This document shows, in pieces, positions 56,667-64,000 of a stretch of 64,000 bases of DNA. Position 1 is the first letter of the stretch. Each line of letters opens with the position of its first letter. Made by a program: the position numbers and the translations under genes. Origin of the DNA: Calothrix sp. PCC 7507 (GTDB lineage: Bacteria > Cyanobacteriota > Cyanobacteriia > Cyanobacteriales > Nostocaceae); assembly GCF_000316575.1 (NCBI RefSeq), contig NC_019682.1:1302001-1366000 (forward strand), given 5' to 3'. The notes beneath the pieces are model-generated. The model did not search any database, was not told the DNA's origin, and saw nothing but the letters and a program-made list of their open reading frames with translations.

Positions 56667-57641
56667 ATGGTAAAAGTTATTCTACCTGTAGATTTGATTG
56701 CTGAGATTGAGCCAAAATTACCGCCAGATATACAAGTTGTACGGGTGGATAGTAAAGGTAATATTGATGGTGATGCTAGTGATGCAGAAGTTTATCTCAA
56801 TGGGTTTTATCTCAAAAGAGATGTTTTTGAAAAGGTACTAGATGCAGCACCGAAAATCCGTTGGCAACAGGCAATCAGTGCTGGTGTAAATCATATCTTG
56901 ATACCAAAATTTTTATCCCGAGATATTATCCTCACCAACACTGCTGGGGTTCATGCGATTCCTATTTCGGAATTTGTCTTGACTTTTATATTGCATCATG
57001 CAAAGAACTTGAGAAAGTTAGAAGCCTTGCAGGCAAAACATACTTGGGCTTTGCCACCAGAAGAGACTTCGGTAAAAGAGTTATTTCTGCAAGAGTTGAC
57101 GAATGCGACCTTGTTAATCATTGGTGCTGGTAACATTGGTCAAGCGATCGCATCTCGTGCAAAAGCTTTTAATATGCGCGTTTGGGGTAGCCGCCGCCGT
57201 CCTGAACCCCTACCGAATTTTGATAAAATTGTCGGTGTTGATGAATGGCGATCGCTACTCCCAGAAGTTGACTATCTAGTTATTGCCACACCTCTAACCC
57301 CGGAAACCACAAAACTAATTGATGAATCAGTGCTACGGGCTTTGCGTCCTTCTGCTTATTTAATCAATATTGCTCGTGGTGCGATCGTCGATGAACCTGC
57401 ATTGATTACTGCACTGCGAGAAGGCTGGATTGCAGGTGCTGGTTTAGACACAGTGAGTACAGAACCACTACCACCAGATAACCCCCTGTGGTCATTCCCC
57501 AATGTCTTCATTACACCCCACTGTTCCGCCCTATCACCATATCTTAAGGAGCGGCTCACAGAATTATTTCTCGATAATCTCCAGCGTTACCAAGCTGGCT
57601 TACCCCTACGGAATGTCGTAGATAAACAAGCAGGATATTAA
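56667..57641 (+). CDS. D-2-hydroxyacid dehydrogenase (paralogue 2)
   Basis: 324 residues. Same active-site set as paralogue 1: GAGNIGQ, INIARGAIVDEPA, catalytic Glu in VSTEPLPPDN, His in TPHCSALSP. A short insertion (PPEETSVKELFLQ) before the Rossmann region distinguishes it. Clearly a tandem duplicate; the pair may act on related or successive substrates. A 34-residue ORF starts 5 bp downstream. Confidence 0.85.
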   Translation: MVKVILPVDLIAEIEPKLPPDIQVVRVDSKGNIDGDASDAEVYLNGFYLKRDVFEKVLDAAPKIRWQQAISAGVNHILIPKFLSRDIILTNTAGVHAIPISEFVLTFILHHAKNLRKLEALQAKHTWALPPEETSVKELFLQELTNATLLIIGAGNIGQAIASRAKAFNMRVWGSRRRPEPLPNFDKIVGVDEWRSLLPEVDYLVIATPLTPETTKLIDESVLRALRPSAYLINIARGAIVDEPALITALREGWIAGAGLDTVSTEPLPPDNPLWSFPNVFITPHCSALSPYLKERLTELFLDNLQRYQAGLPLRNVVDKQAGY

Positions 57642-57645
57642 ATAC

Positions 57646-57750
57646 ATGGCAGACGTTTTCTACCGCTTTGGTCAAACACCAAACGTTATCAATATCTCTG
57701 ATGCCATGCTAGCTGACCCATTGAGTGTATTTAAAGCTAAATCGGCTTGA
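57646..57750 (+). CDS. 34-residue ORF, possible remnant or small protein
   Basis: Starts 5 bp after the second dehydrogenase and encodes MADVFYRFGQTPNVINISDA and then MLADPLSVFKAKSA. A terminator follows 64 bp downstream (57814). The protein is not recognised. It could be a true small protein, a truncated gene start, or a short chance frame; the distance suits an operon end. Confidence 0.4.
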   Translation: MADVFYRFGQTPNVINISDAMLADPLSVFKAKSA

Positions 57751-57813
57751 AATGCCAGATAATAGCAGTCTGATTAATCCTTGTCAGAATAAAAATACTT
57801 GGCGAAGGTTTGA

Positions 57814-57858
57814 GGATTGGGTGTCGGGAAAATCTTCCTGATTACCCAGTCCTTTTTT
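57814..57858 (+). terminator. Rho-independent terminator of the permease-dehydrogenase unit
   Basis: GGATTGGGT (57814-57822) pairs with ACCCAGTCC (57844-57852), followed by TTTTTT at 57853-57858 and another T-run. It ends transcription from the 53540-57750 genes. The remaining 370 bp to the kinase gene show nothing clear besides its ribosome-binding site (AAGGGTGG). Confidence 0.75.
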
Positions 57859-58230
57859 GTTTTTTTGCTCTAGGGTTATTTTGGGAATTGATATGTGTAG
57901 AGGCGAGATTCCCTGACTATACAAAACGTTTACTTTTTTACTGGCTTTAAAGTTAATTTAAATATTACAAGTTTACTTAGTACTACAGTATCTAAACTAT
58001 AGCAAATAAGATATATTTACTGATAAACTACTTTGGCTTTGGCAAAAAAATCTAAATGACAAACTACAGTTATGACTGCACCTGAATCCTTAACCAGAAA
58101 CTATTAAATCAGTGAACAGTCCTGAAGGCGTATCGGCGTAGATCAAGAAGCGCCACCAACACCTGCCGCAGTCTTTGTGGGGGACAGTTACCCAAGCGAT
58201 GAAACTGATAACTGATAAGGGTGGTAAGCA

Positions 58231-60993
58231 ATGGTAAGTGAGCATGAGCCTCTGGAAAAAATCAGGGTTATTTGTACTCGTCCTAGAAAATCTGACGAAC
58301 CGCCTCATTGGAATGAAATACCTGCGGAACTTCTTAATAGTAATGAGCCAGAAGCTGTGAGAAGACGAGCAGAAAGAAAATGTGAAGTTTGTGGTATGTC
58401 ATTGATTCTTCAAGGTCGGTATGTACCTATCAGTGAATTGGGTCAAGGTGGTTTCGGACGGACATTTCAAGCTTTAGATTGCCAATTTTATACTTCTGAA
58501 AAAAGCCCAGAACAACAAAAAATCCAGCGAGTTATCAAACAGTTTCGTTCTGAAAAGTTTCTGAACTCAGTGAATCTGAACCGAGCGGAGAAAGCGTTTG
58601 ACCGCGAAAAAAATATACTTGCTGAACTTGAACACCTGCAAATCCCTACAATCTTTGAATATTTCAAACTACAAGCTGAGGCTGATATTAGACCAAATAA
58701 TTCGCAATTTCAAAGTAACTCATCGCCAATTAATAACAACTCTTACTTGTTTTTTATAGTTCAAAAATATGTGGAAGGACAAGACTTAAACCAAGAATTG
58801 ATCACGCGATTAAAATATAATAACCGCTATTTAGAATCAGAAGTTTTGGATATTCTCAAACAAATTTTAAATGTGCTTCATCACATACATACAAGGCAAG
58901 AACCTGTCATTCATCGAGACATTAAACCTGCTAATATTGTCCACTCAATTAAAGAAGGAAAATATTATTTAGTTGATTTTGGTGCAGTTAAACAAATTAT
59001 TCCAGTAGTTGAGCAAGGTTTTTCAGATAGTGAGACAGGTTTTGTCACTGAGGGAATTTCACCACCTGAGCAATTAAACCGTAAAGTATATCCTTCGTCT
59101 GATTTGTTCTCCTTGGCAATTACTTGCGTCATGCTGTTAACAGGTAAATTAATCACAAGTGATAGTCATAGCTCAGAAGATATACGCATTTTTAATATTC
59201 CTTACAATCGTGATAAATGGCAAAAATATGCTCAAATTCAACCAGGTTTAACTACAATTTTGAGCAAAATGCTTGAACTTGATCCAAAGAATAGGTATCA
59301 GTCAGCAAATGAAGTACTTCAGGAACTGGATAAACTTGAGAAAAAACCGCCATTTGATTGGCAAAGAGTTACACCTGTTTTGAAACCTTTCTTTATTGGT
59401 GCAGGGGCGTTGTTGGTTTTATTAGTATTGAGTCAGATACTACCACAATCCATGAAATGCAATTTTCAGATGAATTGTCTTACTCGGCTACCAGAAGGAG
59501 AAGGAACAACAGGACGAACAACATCTACATCTACATATACACCTGCACCTACATCCACAGTAGCTGCTGACCAATTAATCAGTGCGGGAAACAAGCGAAT
59601 TTACGGAAGTATAAAGCTTACTGATAATTATGAGCGGCTAAAAGTAGAGGGCATTAGACTGTTTGACAAACGACAATATCAGCAGGCGCATGATAAGTTT
59701 CAAGAAATTCGTAATCAAGCAAAAACAATTCCTCAGCAGGCAGAACAAAGTGAGACAGTTCGTAAAAAGGCTCTAGCTGCTCTACAAGATCCCGAAGTTG
59801 TAATTTATCACAATAATGCTATAGCCAGATTACGACATGAACGTGGACAGCCAATTTATACTATCGCTGTTGCCATTCCAGTCAGTGATAAGTCTAAAAC
59901 AACATTTCAGCCAGGAAAACAAATCTTATTTGGTGTAGCGCAAGCACAGTCAAAAGCACTTGATCAAAACATTAATTTAGAAGTGGTCATTGCGAATGAT
60001 CTCAATTCTATAGACCAAGCCGAAAACGTAGCAAAAAAATTGGCTACGCTAGAGATTAAAGATAAAAATGGTAACTCAAGAAAGATTCTTGCAGTGATTG
60101 GGCACTACACTAATCCTGTTACTTGCAAGATTTTAGCACTTTATGAAAACGTGGGATTGCCCGTGATATCCGCAACTAGCACTTTAGAGGATTTTCGTAA
60201 TAGATGTGGAGCTTCTAATGTCTTTAGAACTACTTCATCAACGGTAGTGGAAGCTAAATCTCTAGTAGGCTACTTGCGTTTAAGAAATATCGCTAATCCG
60301 AAAATAGCTATCTTTTTTAATGGCAAGGAAGACTACAGTAGAGATTTAGCATCTCAGTTCCAGTTGAATTTAGGAAAAAATAGTAATGTAGTAGTTAACG
60401 ATAAATTATTTGACAGTAATTTTTCTGCAGTAGATGCTGTGAATAACGTCAGTAATGCTGATGTTTTCGTAATACTTCCGTCCGGAATAACCGAAAATTC
60501 TGATGCATTTAAGAATGCAATTAAATTATTAGAAGCCAGTCAAAATAATAATTTGCTTAAGTTGATTTTAGGTGCAAATACGCTTTCTTCTTCAGAAGAA
60601 TATTTGAACGCACAACTTTTAGGAAAGCTAGCAGGAAAACTATTTATTGCGGTGGATTGGCATCCTAAATGTAGTAACAATGACTTTGTAGAAAATGTAA
60701 AAAACAAATGGGCGGGTGGAGAAGTTAATCAATTGACTGCCTCGTCATACGAAGCAGTTCAAGCCTTGGAAGAAGCTTTACAGAAACTACCATCTACGAC
60801 AGCTATTACAAGGGAAAATCTACAACAACAGTTGCGGAATATCTCTTTAAATAGCGATGTATTTAAGAAAAAAACAATTAGCTTTGATGATCGTGGCGAT
60901 CGCAACGAAATAAAGACCCGGATATTGACGACTCCTCAGGAGAATGGTCAGGGTTTTGAATTAGCTCCAGGCGAGACATGTCCGCAGAATTGA
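58231..60993 (+). CDS. Ser/Thr protein kinase fused to a periplasmic-binding-type sensor
   Basis: 920 residues. A short N-terminal segment with a CEVC pair (Cys51, Cys54) precedes the kinase. Gly loop GQGGFG (71-76), HRDIKPAN (His228-Asp230), DFG (249-251). One membrane segment (about 385-405, FFIGAGALLVLLVLSQIL), then a Thr-rich linker (TSTSTYTPAPTST). The C-terminal about 380 residues resemble a LivK/type I periplasmic-binding fold (YTIAVAIPVSDK, ILAVIGHYTNPVTCKIL). It would sense a ligand outside and phosphorylate targets inside. Target and ligand unknown; proximity to the uptake cluster is suggestive only. Confidence 0.87.
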   Translation: MVSEHEPLEKIRVICTRPRKSDEPPHWNEIPAELLNSNEPEAVRRRAERKCEVCGMSLILQGRYVPISELGQGGFGRTFQALDCQFYTSEKSPEQQKIQRVIKQFRSEKFLNSVNLNRAEKAFDREKNILAELEHLQIPTIFEYFKLQAEADIRPNNSQFQSNSSPINNNSYLFFIVQKYVEGQDLNQELITRLKYNNRYLESEVLDILKQILNVLHHIHTRQEPVIHRDIKPANIVHSIKEGKYYLVDFGAVKQIIPVVEQGFSDSETGFVTEGISPPEQLNRKVYPSSDLFSLAITCVMLLTGKLITSDSHSSEDIRIFNIPYNRDKWQKYAQIQPGLTTILSKMLELDPKNRYQSANEVLQELDKLEKKPPFDWQRVTPVLKPFFIGAGALLVLLVLSQILPQSMKCNFQMNCLTRLPEGEGTTGRTTSTSTYTPAPTSTVAADQLISAGNKRIYGSIKLTDNYERLKVEGIRLFDKRQYQQAHDKFQEIRNQAKTIPQQAEQSETVRKKALAALQDPEVVIYHNNAIARLRHERGQPIYTIAVAIPVSDKSKTTFQPGKQILFGVAQAQSKALDQNINLEVVIANDLNSIDQAENVAKKLATLEIKDKNGNSRKILAVIGHYTNPVTCKILALYENVGLPVISATSTLEDFRNRCGASNVFRTTSSTVVEAKSLVGYLRLRNIANPKIAIFFNGKEDYSRDLASQFQLNLGKNSNVVVNDKLFDSNFSAVDAVNNVSNADVFVILPSGITENSDAFKNAIKLLEASQNNNLLKLILGANTLSSSEEYLNAQLLGKLAGKLFIAVDWHPKCSNNDFVENVKNKWAGGEVNQLTASSYEAVQALEEALQKLPSTTAITRENLQQQLRNISLNSDVFKKKTISFDDRGDRNEIKTRILTTPQENGQGFELAPGETCPQN

Positions 60994-61008
60994 ATGTCCC
61001 ACAGCCAA

Positions 61009-62208
61009 TTATTTTGCTAGAAGTACTGATTTTCCTAAAGATTGGCAAATAACATCATTTTGTGGTGTATGAATCCGGCTGCACAGAATGTCTCGGTAGT
61101 GTCGTTCTAAAGGATTCCTTTTTAATAAACCAGGATTACCAGTCAATTCTAAGGCAATTTCTACCGCTTTAATTCCGTTGGTTGTAGTTAAGTATTTAAC
61201 AGTCTGTGCCTGTAATCCTACTGAACCTTCATACTCTCCCTTCTCAATGTCCTGCGCCAAGCCATAAATTAGTCTGCGGTTGGTAAATAGTAGTGCTTCT
61301 ATCTCTCCCACTGCAGTTTGAAAGCGTGGTAGGGTTGCTAATGATCCTCCTAGATTAGAAGGTGTCCGCTCATTCAAATATTCAATCAGCCAGTTCCTAG
61401 CACTGGTAGCGACTCCTAGATATAAAGCACTGATTACCAAACTCCCCCAAGTGGAAAACAAGGGATCTAAAGGTGCTACATCTGATATGGGGCGGATATT
61501 CAGGGCGTATTCTTCAGGAATTAAGACATTTTCTAATATCAAATCATGGCTACCTGTAGCTCTCATCCCCAAATGATCCCAAGTTTCCACAATTCGCAAC
61601 CCAGGCAAATCACGCGGCACAAGAAAACTACCAACTCGCGGTTCATCTTCAGTAGTTCTTGCCCAAACAACAAAATAGCGTAGGATGGGGCTGCCTGTCG
61701 TGTATTGTTTGTGTCCTGTAATCCGCCAGCCATCTGTTGTTCGTTCGGCAGTTGTGGCAGGTAATCCACCCCTAGCTGGTGTACCTAACTCTGGTTCTAC
61801 ACGGGCAGCATTCAGTAAGGCGATGCCTTCTATCGACTCACGACACAGCCGTTGATAAACATCTGGATGCCATCGACTGTTGCGTGCAGCATGGGTATGT
61901 TGGAGATAGTGCATTGTTAAGACTAGTGCAGTCGAAGCATCTCCACGCGCTACCCCCTCAATCACGCGGCAAATGCTATAAATTCCCAAACCCTGACCGC
62001 CAAATTCACGGGGAATAGTGAGGCTCAAAAGTCCTGCTTCATGAAGCGCGGTGAAATTCTCGAAGGGGAACGAACCTTCGCGATCGTGGATTGCTGCACG
62101 AGTAGCAAAGTCTTTGGCGATCGCTTCCACCCGCTCAAAAAGATTGGGGATAGTTTCAACGCTTTTGCTGACAACGGTTTTTGGCAATGCTTGTTCTAAC
62201 TGTGACAT
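61009..62208 (-). CDS. Acyl-CoA-dehydrogenase-like flavoenzyme (SfnB/DszC-related)
   Basis: 399 residues from the ATG at 62208 (open to 62241). Acyl-CoA dehydrogenase N-, middle- and C-terminal domains: FTALHEAGLLSLTIPREFGG split, TGHKQYTTG, and GMRATGSHDL. No obvious catalytic Glu base at the usual place that I can confirm. The family includes enzymes that use reduced flavin and O2 on sulfur compounds, as well as true acyl-CoA dehydrogenases. Position near the sulfonate-type genes favours the former, but this is inference. Its end is close (16 bp) to the kinase stop and convergent. Confidence 0.75.
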   Translation of the reverse strand: MSQLEQALPKTVVSKSVETIPNLFERVEAIAKDFATRAAIHDREGSFPFENFTALHEAGLLSLTIPREFGGQGLGIYSICRVIEGVARGDASTALVLTMHYLQHTHAARNSRWHPDVYQRLCRESIEGIALLNAARVEPELGTPARGGLPATTAERTTDGWRITGHKQYTTGSPILRYFVVWARTTEDEPRVGSFLVPRDLPGLRIVETWDHLGMRATGSHDLILENVLIPEEYALNIRPISDVAPLDPLFSTWGSLVISALYLGVATSARNWLIEYLNERTPSNLGGSLATLPRFQTAVGEIEALLFTNRRLIYGLAQDIEKGEYEGSVGLQAQTVKYLTTTNGIKAVEIALELTGNPGLLKRNPLERHYRDILCSRIHTPQNDVICQSLGKSVLLAK

Positions 62209-62479
62209 AATTAACTCGGAATTTGATGGGTCAAAAGTCAAGGGTCAAGGGTGAACAATCAACGGTTGTTCTCTACATTCCCCATTCTGTCAATTGGTCT
62301 ATATGAAAGCTGACGAGATACTCTTATAAGAATTAGGCGATCGCCACTACCTCAAGCGTAAATTTTCTATAGTTTTTGTGCTGCCGCTGCTAAATCTTCA
62401 ACTGAGATATTTTGATGATCTTTCATCCTTATACCGTTTCTTTGTGAAGCTGCATATAATTCACCCCCCGGCTATCGCC

Positions 62480-62720
62480 GTCCCCCCTTACCAAGGCAGG
62501 GCTGTTTCGTTCCCTCTCAAACAGGATTTGTCAAGATGGTTAGCGATAAAAATCATAAGTATGGGTAACGATGAAACAGAATATTCAGCACATAAATAAC
62601 AGTACGATTGTCTATTTTCTCGATACCCAGGTAGCAAAATCATCAATTTTATTTTGCTAGAACCCTTGATTTTTCAAGCTTCTTAGGGAATGAAACAGCC
62701 CTGCCTTACCAAGGGGGGAC
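62480..62720. mobile_element. MITE-like element with inverted ends (copy 2)
   Basis: Left end GTCCCCCCTTACCAAGGCAG at 62480 and the inverted right end at 62685-62720 share GGCAGGGCTGTTTC with the element at 3142-3372. No ORF. It is 241 bp. Between it and the class II aldolase gene lies site C and about 300 bp without features. Confidence 0.65.
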
Positions 62721-62900
62721 TACAGGGGGGTATTATTATGTGCATCTTCATACAGAATAGGTATTACTACTAAAAACTGCTGAGTTTAACGTAGTTAGTA
62801 ATTGCGATTAATTATGACATAAATCACTGATGCAGAGCAAGCAATCTCATAGTCAGCTTGCTTCTTTAGACAATCTGTGGTAGCTTCAGTATCACATTAA

Positions 62901-62928
62901 CTCCGGTAACTCGACCAAGTTACTGTAG
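62901..62928. promoter_or_regulatory. Palindromic putative operator, site C
   Basis: CTCCGGTAA (62901-62909), CTCGACCAAG, TTACTGTAG (62920-62928). Shares GACCAA and both half-sites with sites A and B. It is 347 bp upstream of the aldolase ATG and about 690 bp upstream of the acyl-CoA-dehydrogenase-like gene, so either could be its target. Confidence 0.55.
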
Positions 62929-63275
62929 TTTTGTGAGCAAAAAGTATTTCAGTGGATTTTAACGTAACTCAATCATGAGATATATGCAGCAGTAGCAACA
63001 GGTGCAATGCTCCTGATAATCAGTCATTTGCGCTACTGCTAGTTTAATGGCGAAGTGATGTCTATCAACAAAGCACTGGGTGCTTGAGTAAGTCGGCACA
63101 ATACTTCGACAAGCTCAGTAACCTAAAAGCAAATTGTGTGAAGAAAAGTAAACAAGCCTCAAACCCTATTGCTTATACTTCGACTCCGCTCAGTACAAGT
63201 TGCTTATTACCTTATCCCAGCGACAATTATTTACGCCGAGTTACTTACACAACCTAATTGTAGGAGTTGAAGATT

Positions 63276-64000
63276 ATGGTACAAACTTCCCTGGTTCGTA
63301 AAGGTAAACTTGCACAGCCACCAACCTTTACCTCCATTGAAGCAGAGAGACGCGATCGCCAAGAACGGTTAGCAGCTGCTTTAAGAGTGTTTGCCCGCTT
63401 CGGTTTTGCTCAAGGATTAGCAGGACATATCACCGCCCGCGATCCCGAACTCACCGATCACTTTTGGGTTAACCCCTTTGGCACACACTTCAGCCGTATC
63501 CGCGTTTCAGACCTGATATTGGTGAATAGTAAAGGCGACATTGTCCAAGGTGAAGGACCTCTAAATCAAGCAGCCTTCGCCATTCACTCTCAAATCCATG
63601 AAGCGCGCCCAGATGTCATAGCCGCAGCTCATGCCCATTCCTTTTATGGGAAGACTTGGTCAACGCTAGGCCGGTCACTTGACCCAATTACCCAAGATTC
63701 TGCGGTTTTCTACCAAGACCATGCTTTATTTGATGACTTCACAGGGATTGTATTAGAAACCAGTGAAGGAAAACGCATTGCCCAAGCATTAGACCAGAAC
63801 AAAGCCGTCATCCTCCGCAACCACGGACTATTAACCGTGGGACATAGCGTAGACGAAGCCGCTTGGTGGTTCATTCGCTTAGAAGATGCAGCCCACTCCC
63901 AACTCCTAGCAGAAGCCGCAGGTAAACCCATCTTGATTGACCACGACATCGCCCTAGGCATTCAACAACGTGGTGGTACTCATGAAGCAGGCTGGCGGGG
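63276..64000 (+). CDS. Class II aldolase/adducin family protein (partial, cut by window edge)
   Basis: At least 241 residues from the ATG at 63276 (MVQTSLVRKGK), with TAGGAG 12 bp upstream; no stop before the window ends. The class II aldolase zinc site is visible as AAAHAHSFYGKTW and RNHGLLTVG. The family includes fuculose-1-phosphate-type aldolases, decarboxylases and enzymes of sulfo-sugar metabolism. Residues 45-75 include FGFAQGLAGHITARD. Substrate unknown; site C upstream suggests it belongs to the same regulon as the oxidoreductase and transporter genes. Confidence 0.85.
   Translation, partial: MVQTSLVRKGKLAQPPTFTSIEAERRDRQERLAAALRVFARFGFAQGLAGHITARDPELTDHFWVNPFGTHFSRIRVSDLILVNSKGDIVQGEGPLNQAAFAIHSQIHEARPDVIAAAHAHSFYGKTWSTLGRSLDPITQDSAVFYQDHALFDDFTGIVLETSEGKRIAQALDQNKAVILRNHGLLTVGHSVDEAAWWFIRLEDAAHSQLLAEAAGKPILIDHDIALGIQQRGGTHEAGWR

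Noticed and set aside
62378-62599. 73-codon plus-strand frame near 62.4 kb
   Set aside because: It runs across the end of a repeat element and shows no protein-like pattern.
1-64000. tRNA, rRNA or replication origin
   Set aside because: I found no cloverleaf-like or rRNA-like stretch and no DnaA-box cluster by reading; a covariance-model search was not possible here.

Overview
The window looks like chromosome from a filamentous, probably heterocyst-forming cyanobacterium (Nostocales). The evidence is frequent HIP1 octamers (GCGATCGC), short heptanucleotide tandem repeats (ACAAATG/ACTTTTG type), several small non-autonomous inverted-repeat elements, a pix/ptx-type phototaxis operon with bilin-binding GAF domains, cyanobacterial gene types (PatA-like regulators, DUF3110, SLH-OprB porin) and a cyanobacterial type I-D CRISPR-Cas locus. 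The species cannot be fixed from sequence alone.

Layout. 1-2574: end of an unknown gene, a four-helix-bundle protein, and PotD/PotB-type polyamine ABC transporter genes. 2636-3372: an antitoxin-like gene split by a small repeat element and followed by a second element. 3448-13341 (minus strand): a complete five-gene phototaxis operon in the order pixG, pixH, pixI, pixJ, pixL. 14347-21511: murQ, a DUF3110 gene and a very long TamB-like gene. 21513-41400: the CRISPR region. 41468-50124 (minus strand): three SsuA-like substrate-binding proteins, a methyltransferase, a fourth binding protein, a two-cluster ferredoxin and an AprA/fumarate-reductase-like flavoprotein. 51486-57750 (plus strand): porin, ABC permease, ABC ATPase, two paralogous D-2-hydroxyacid dehydrogenases and a 34-residue ORF. 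58231-60993: a Ser/Thr kinase fused to a periplasmic-binding-type sensor. 61009-64000: an acyl-CoA-dehydrogenase-like flavoenzyme and a class II aldolase cut by the window edge.

CRISPR region. A co-directional minus-strand set, cas3, cas10d (with an internal cas11d start), csc2, csc1, cas6, cas4, cas1, cas2, runs directly into an 85-repeat array (23066-29254). A second array of 22 full plus 2 broken repeats (39653-41364) is divergent from cas3. The two arrays have near-identical repeats and clearly homologous leaders, so they probably share one Cas machinery. A WYL-domain regulator and an unrecognised 94-residue ORF, divergent around two inverted repeats, sit at the old end of the large array.

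Sulfur-type cluster. The genes from about 41.5 to 64 kb look like an organosulfur (sulfonate) or related small-acid scavenging regulon: several binding proteins, one permease/ATPase pair, an outer-membrane porin and redox enzymes. Three copies of one palindrome (CTACNGTAA-N10-TTACNGTAG type, with GACCAA in the middle) lie at about 50.27, 53.49 and 62.91 kb near these genes and suggest a shared, unidentified regulator. The substrate is not known from the sequence.
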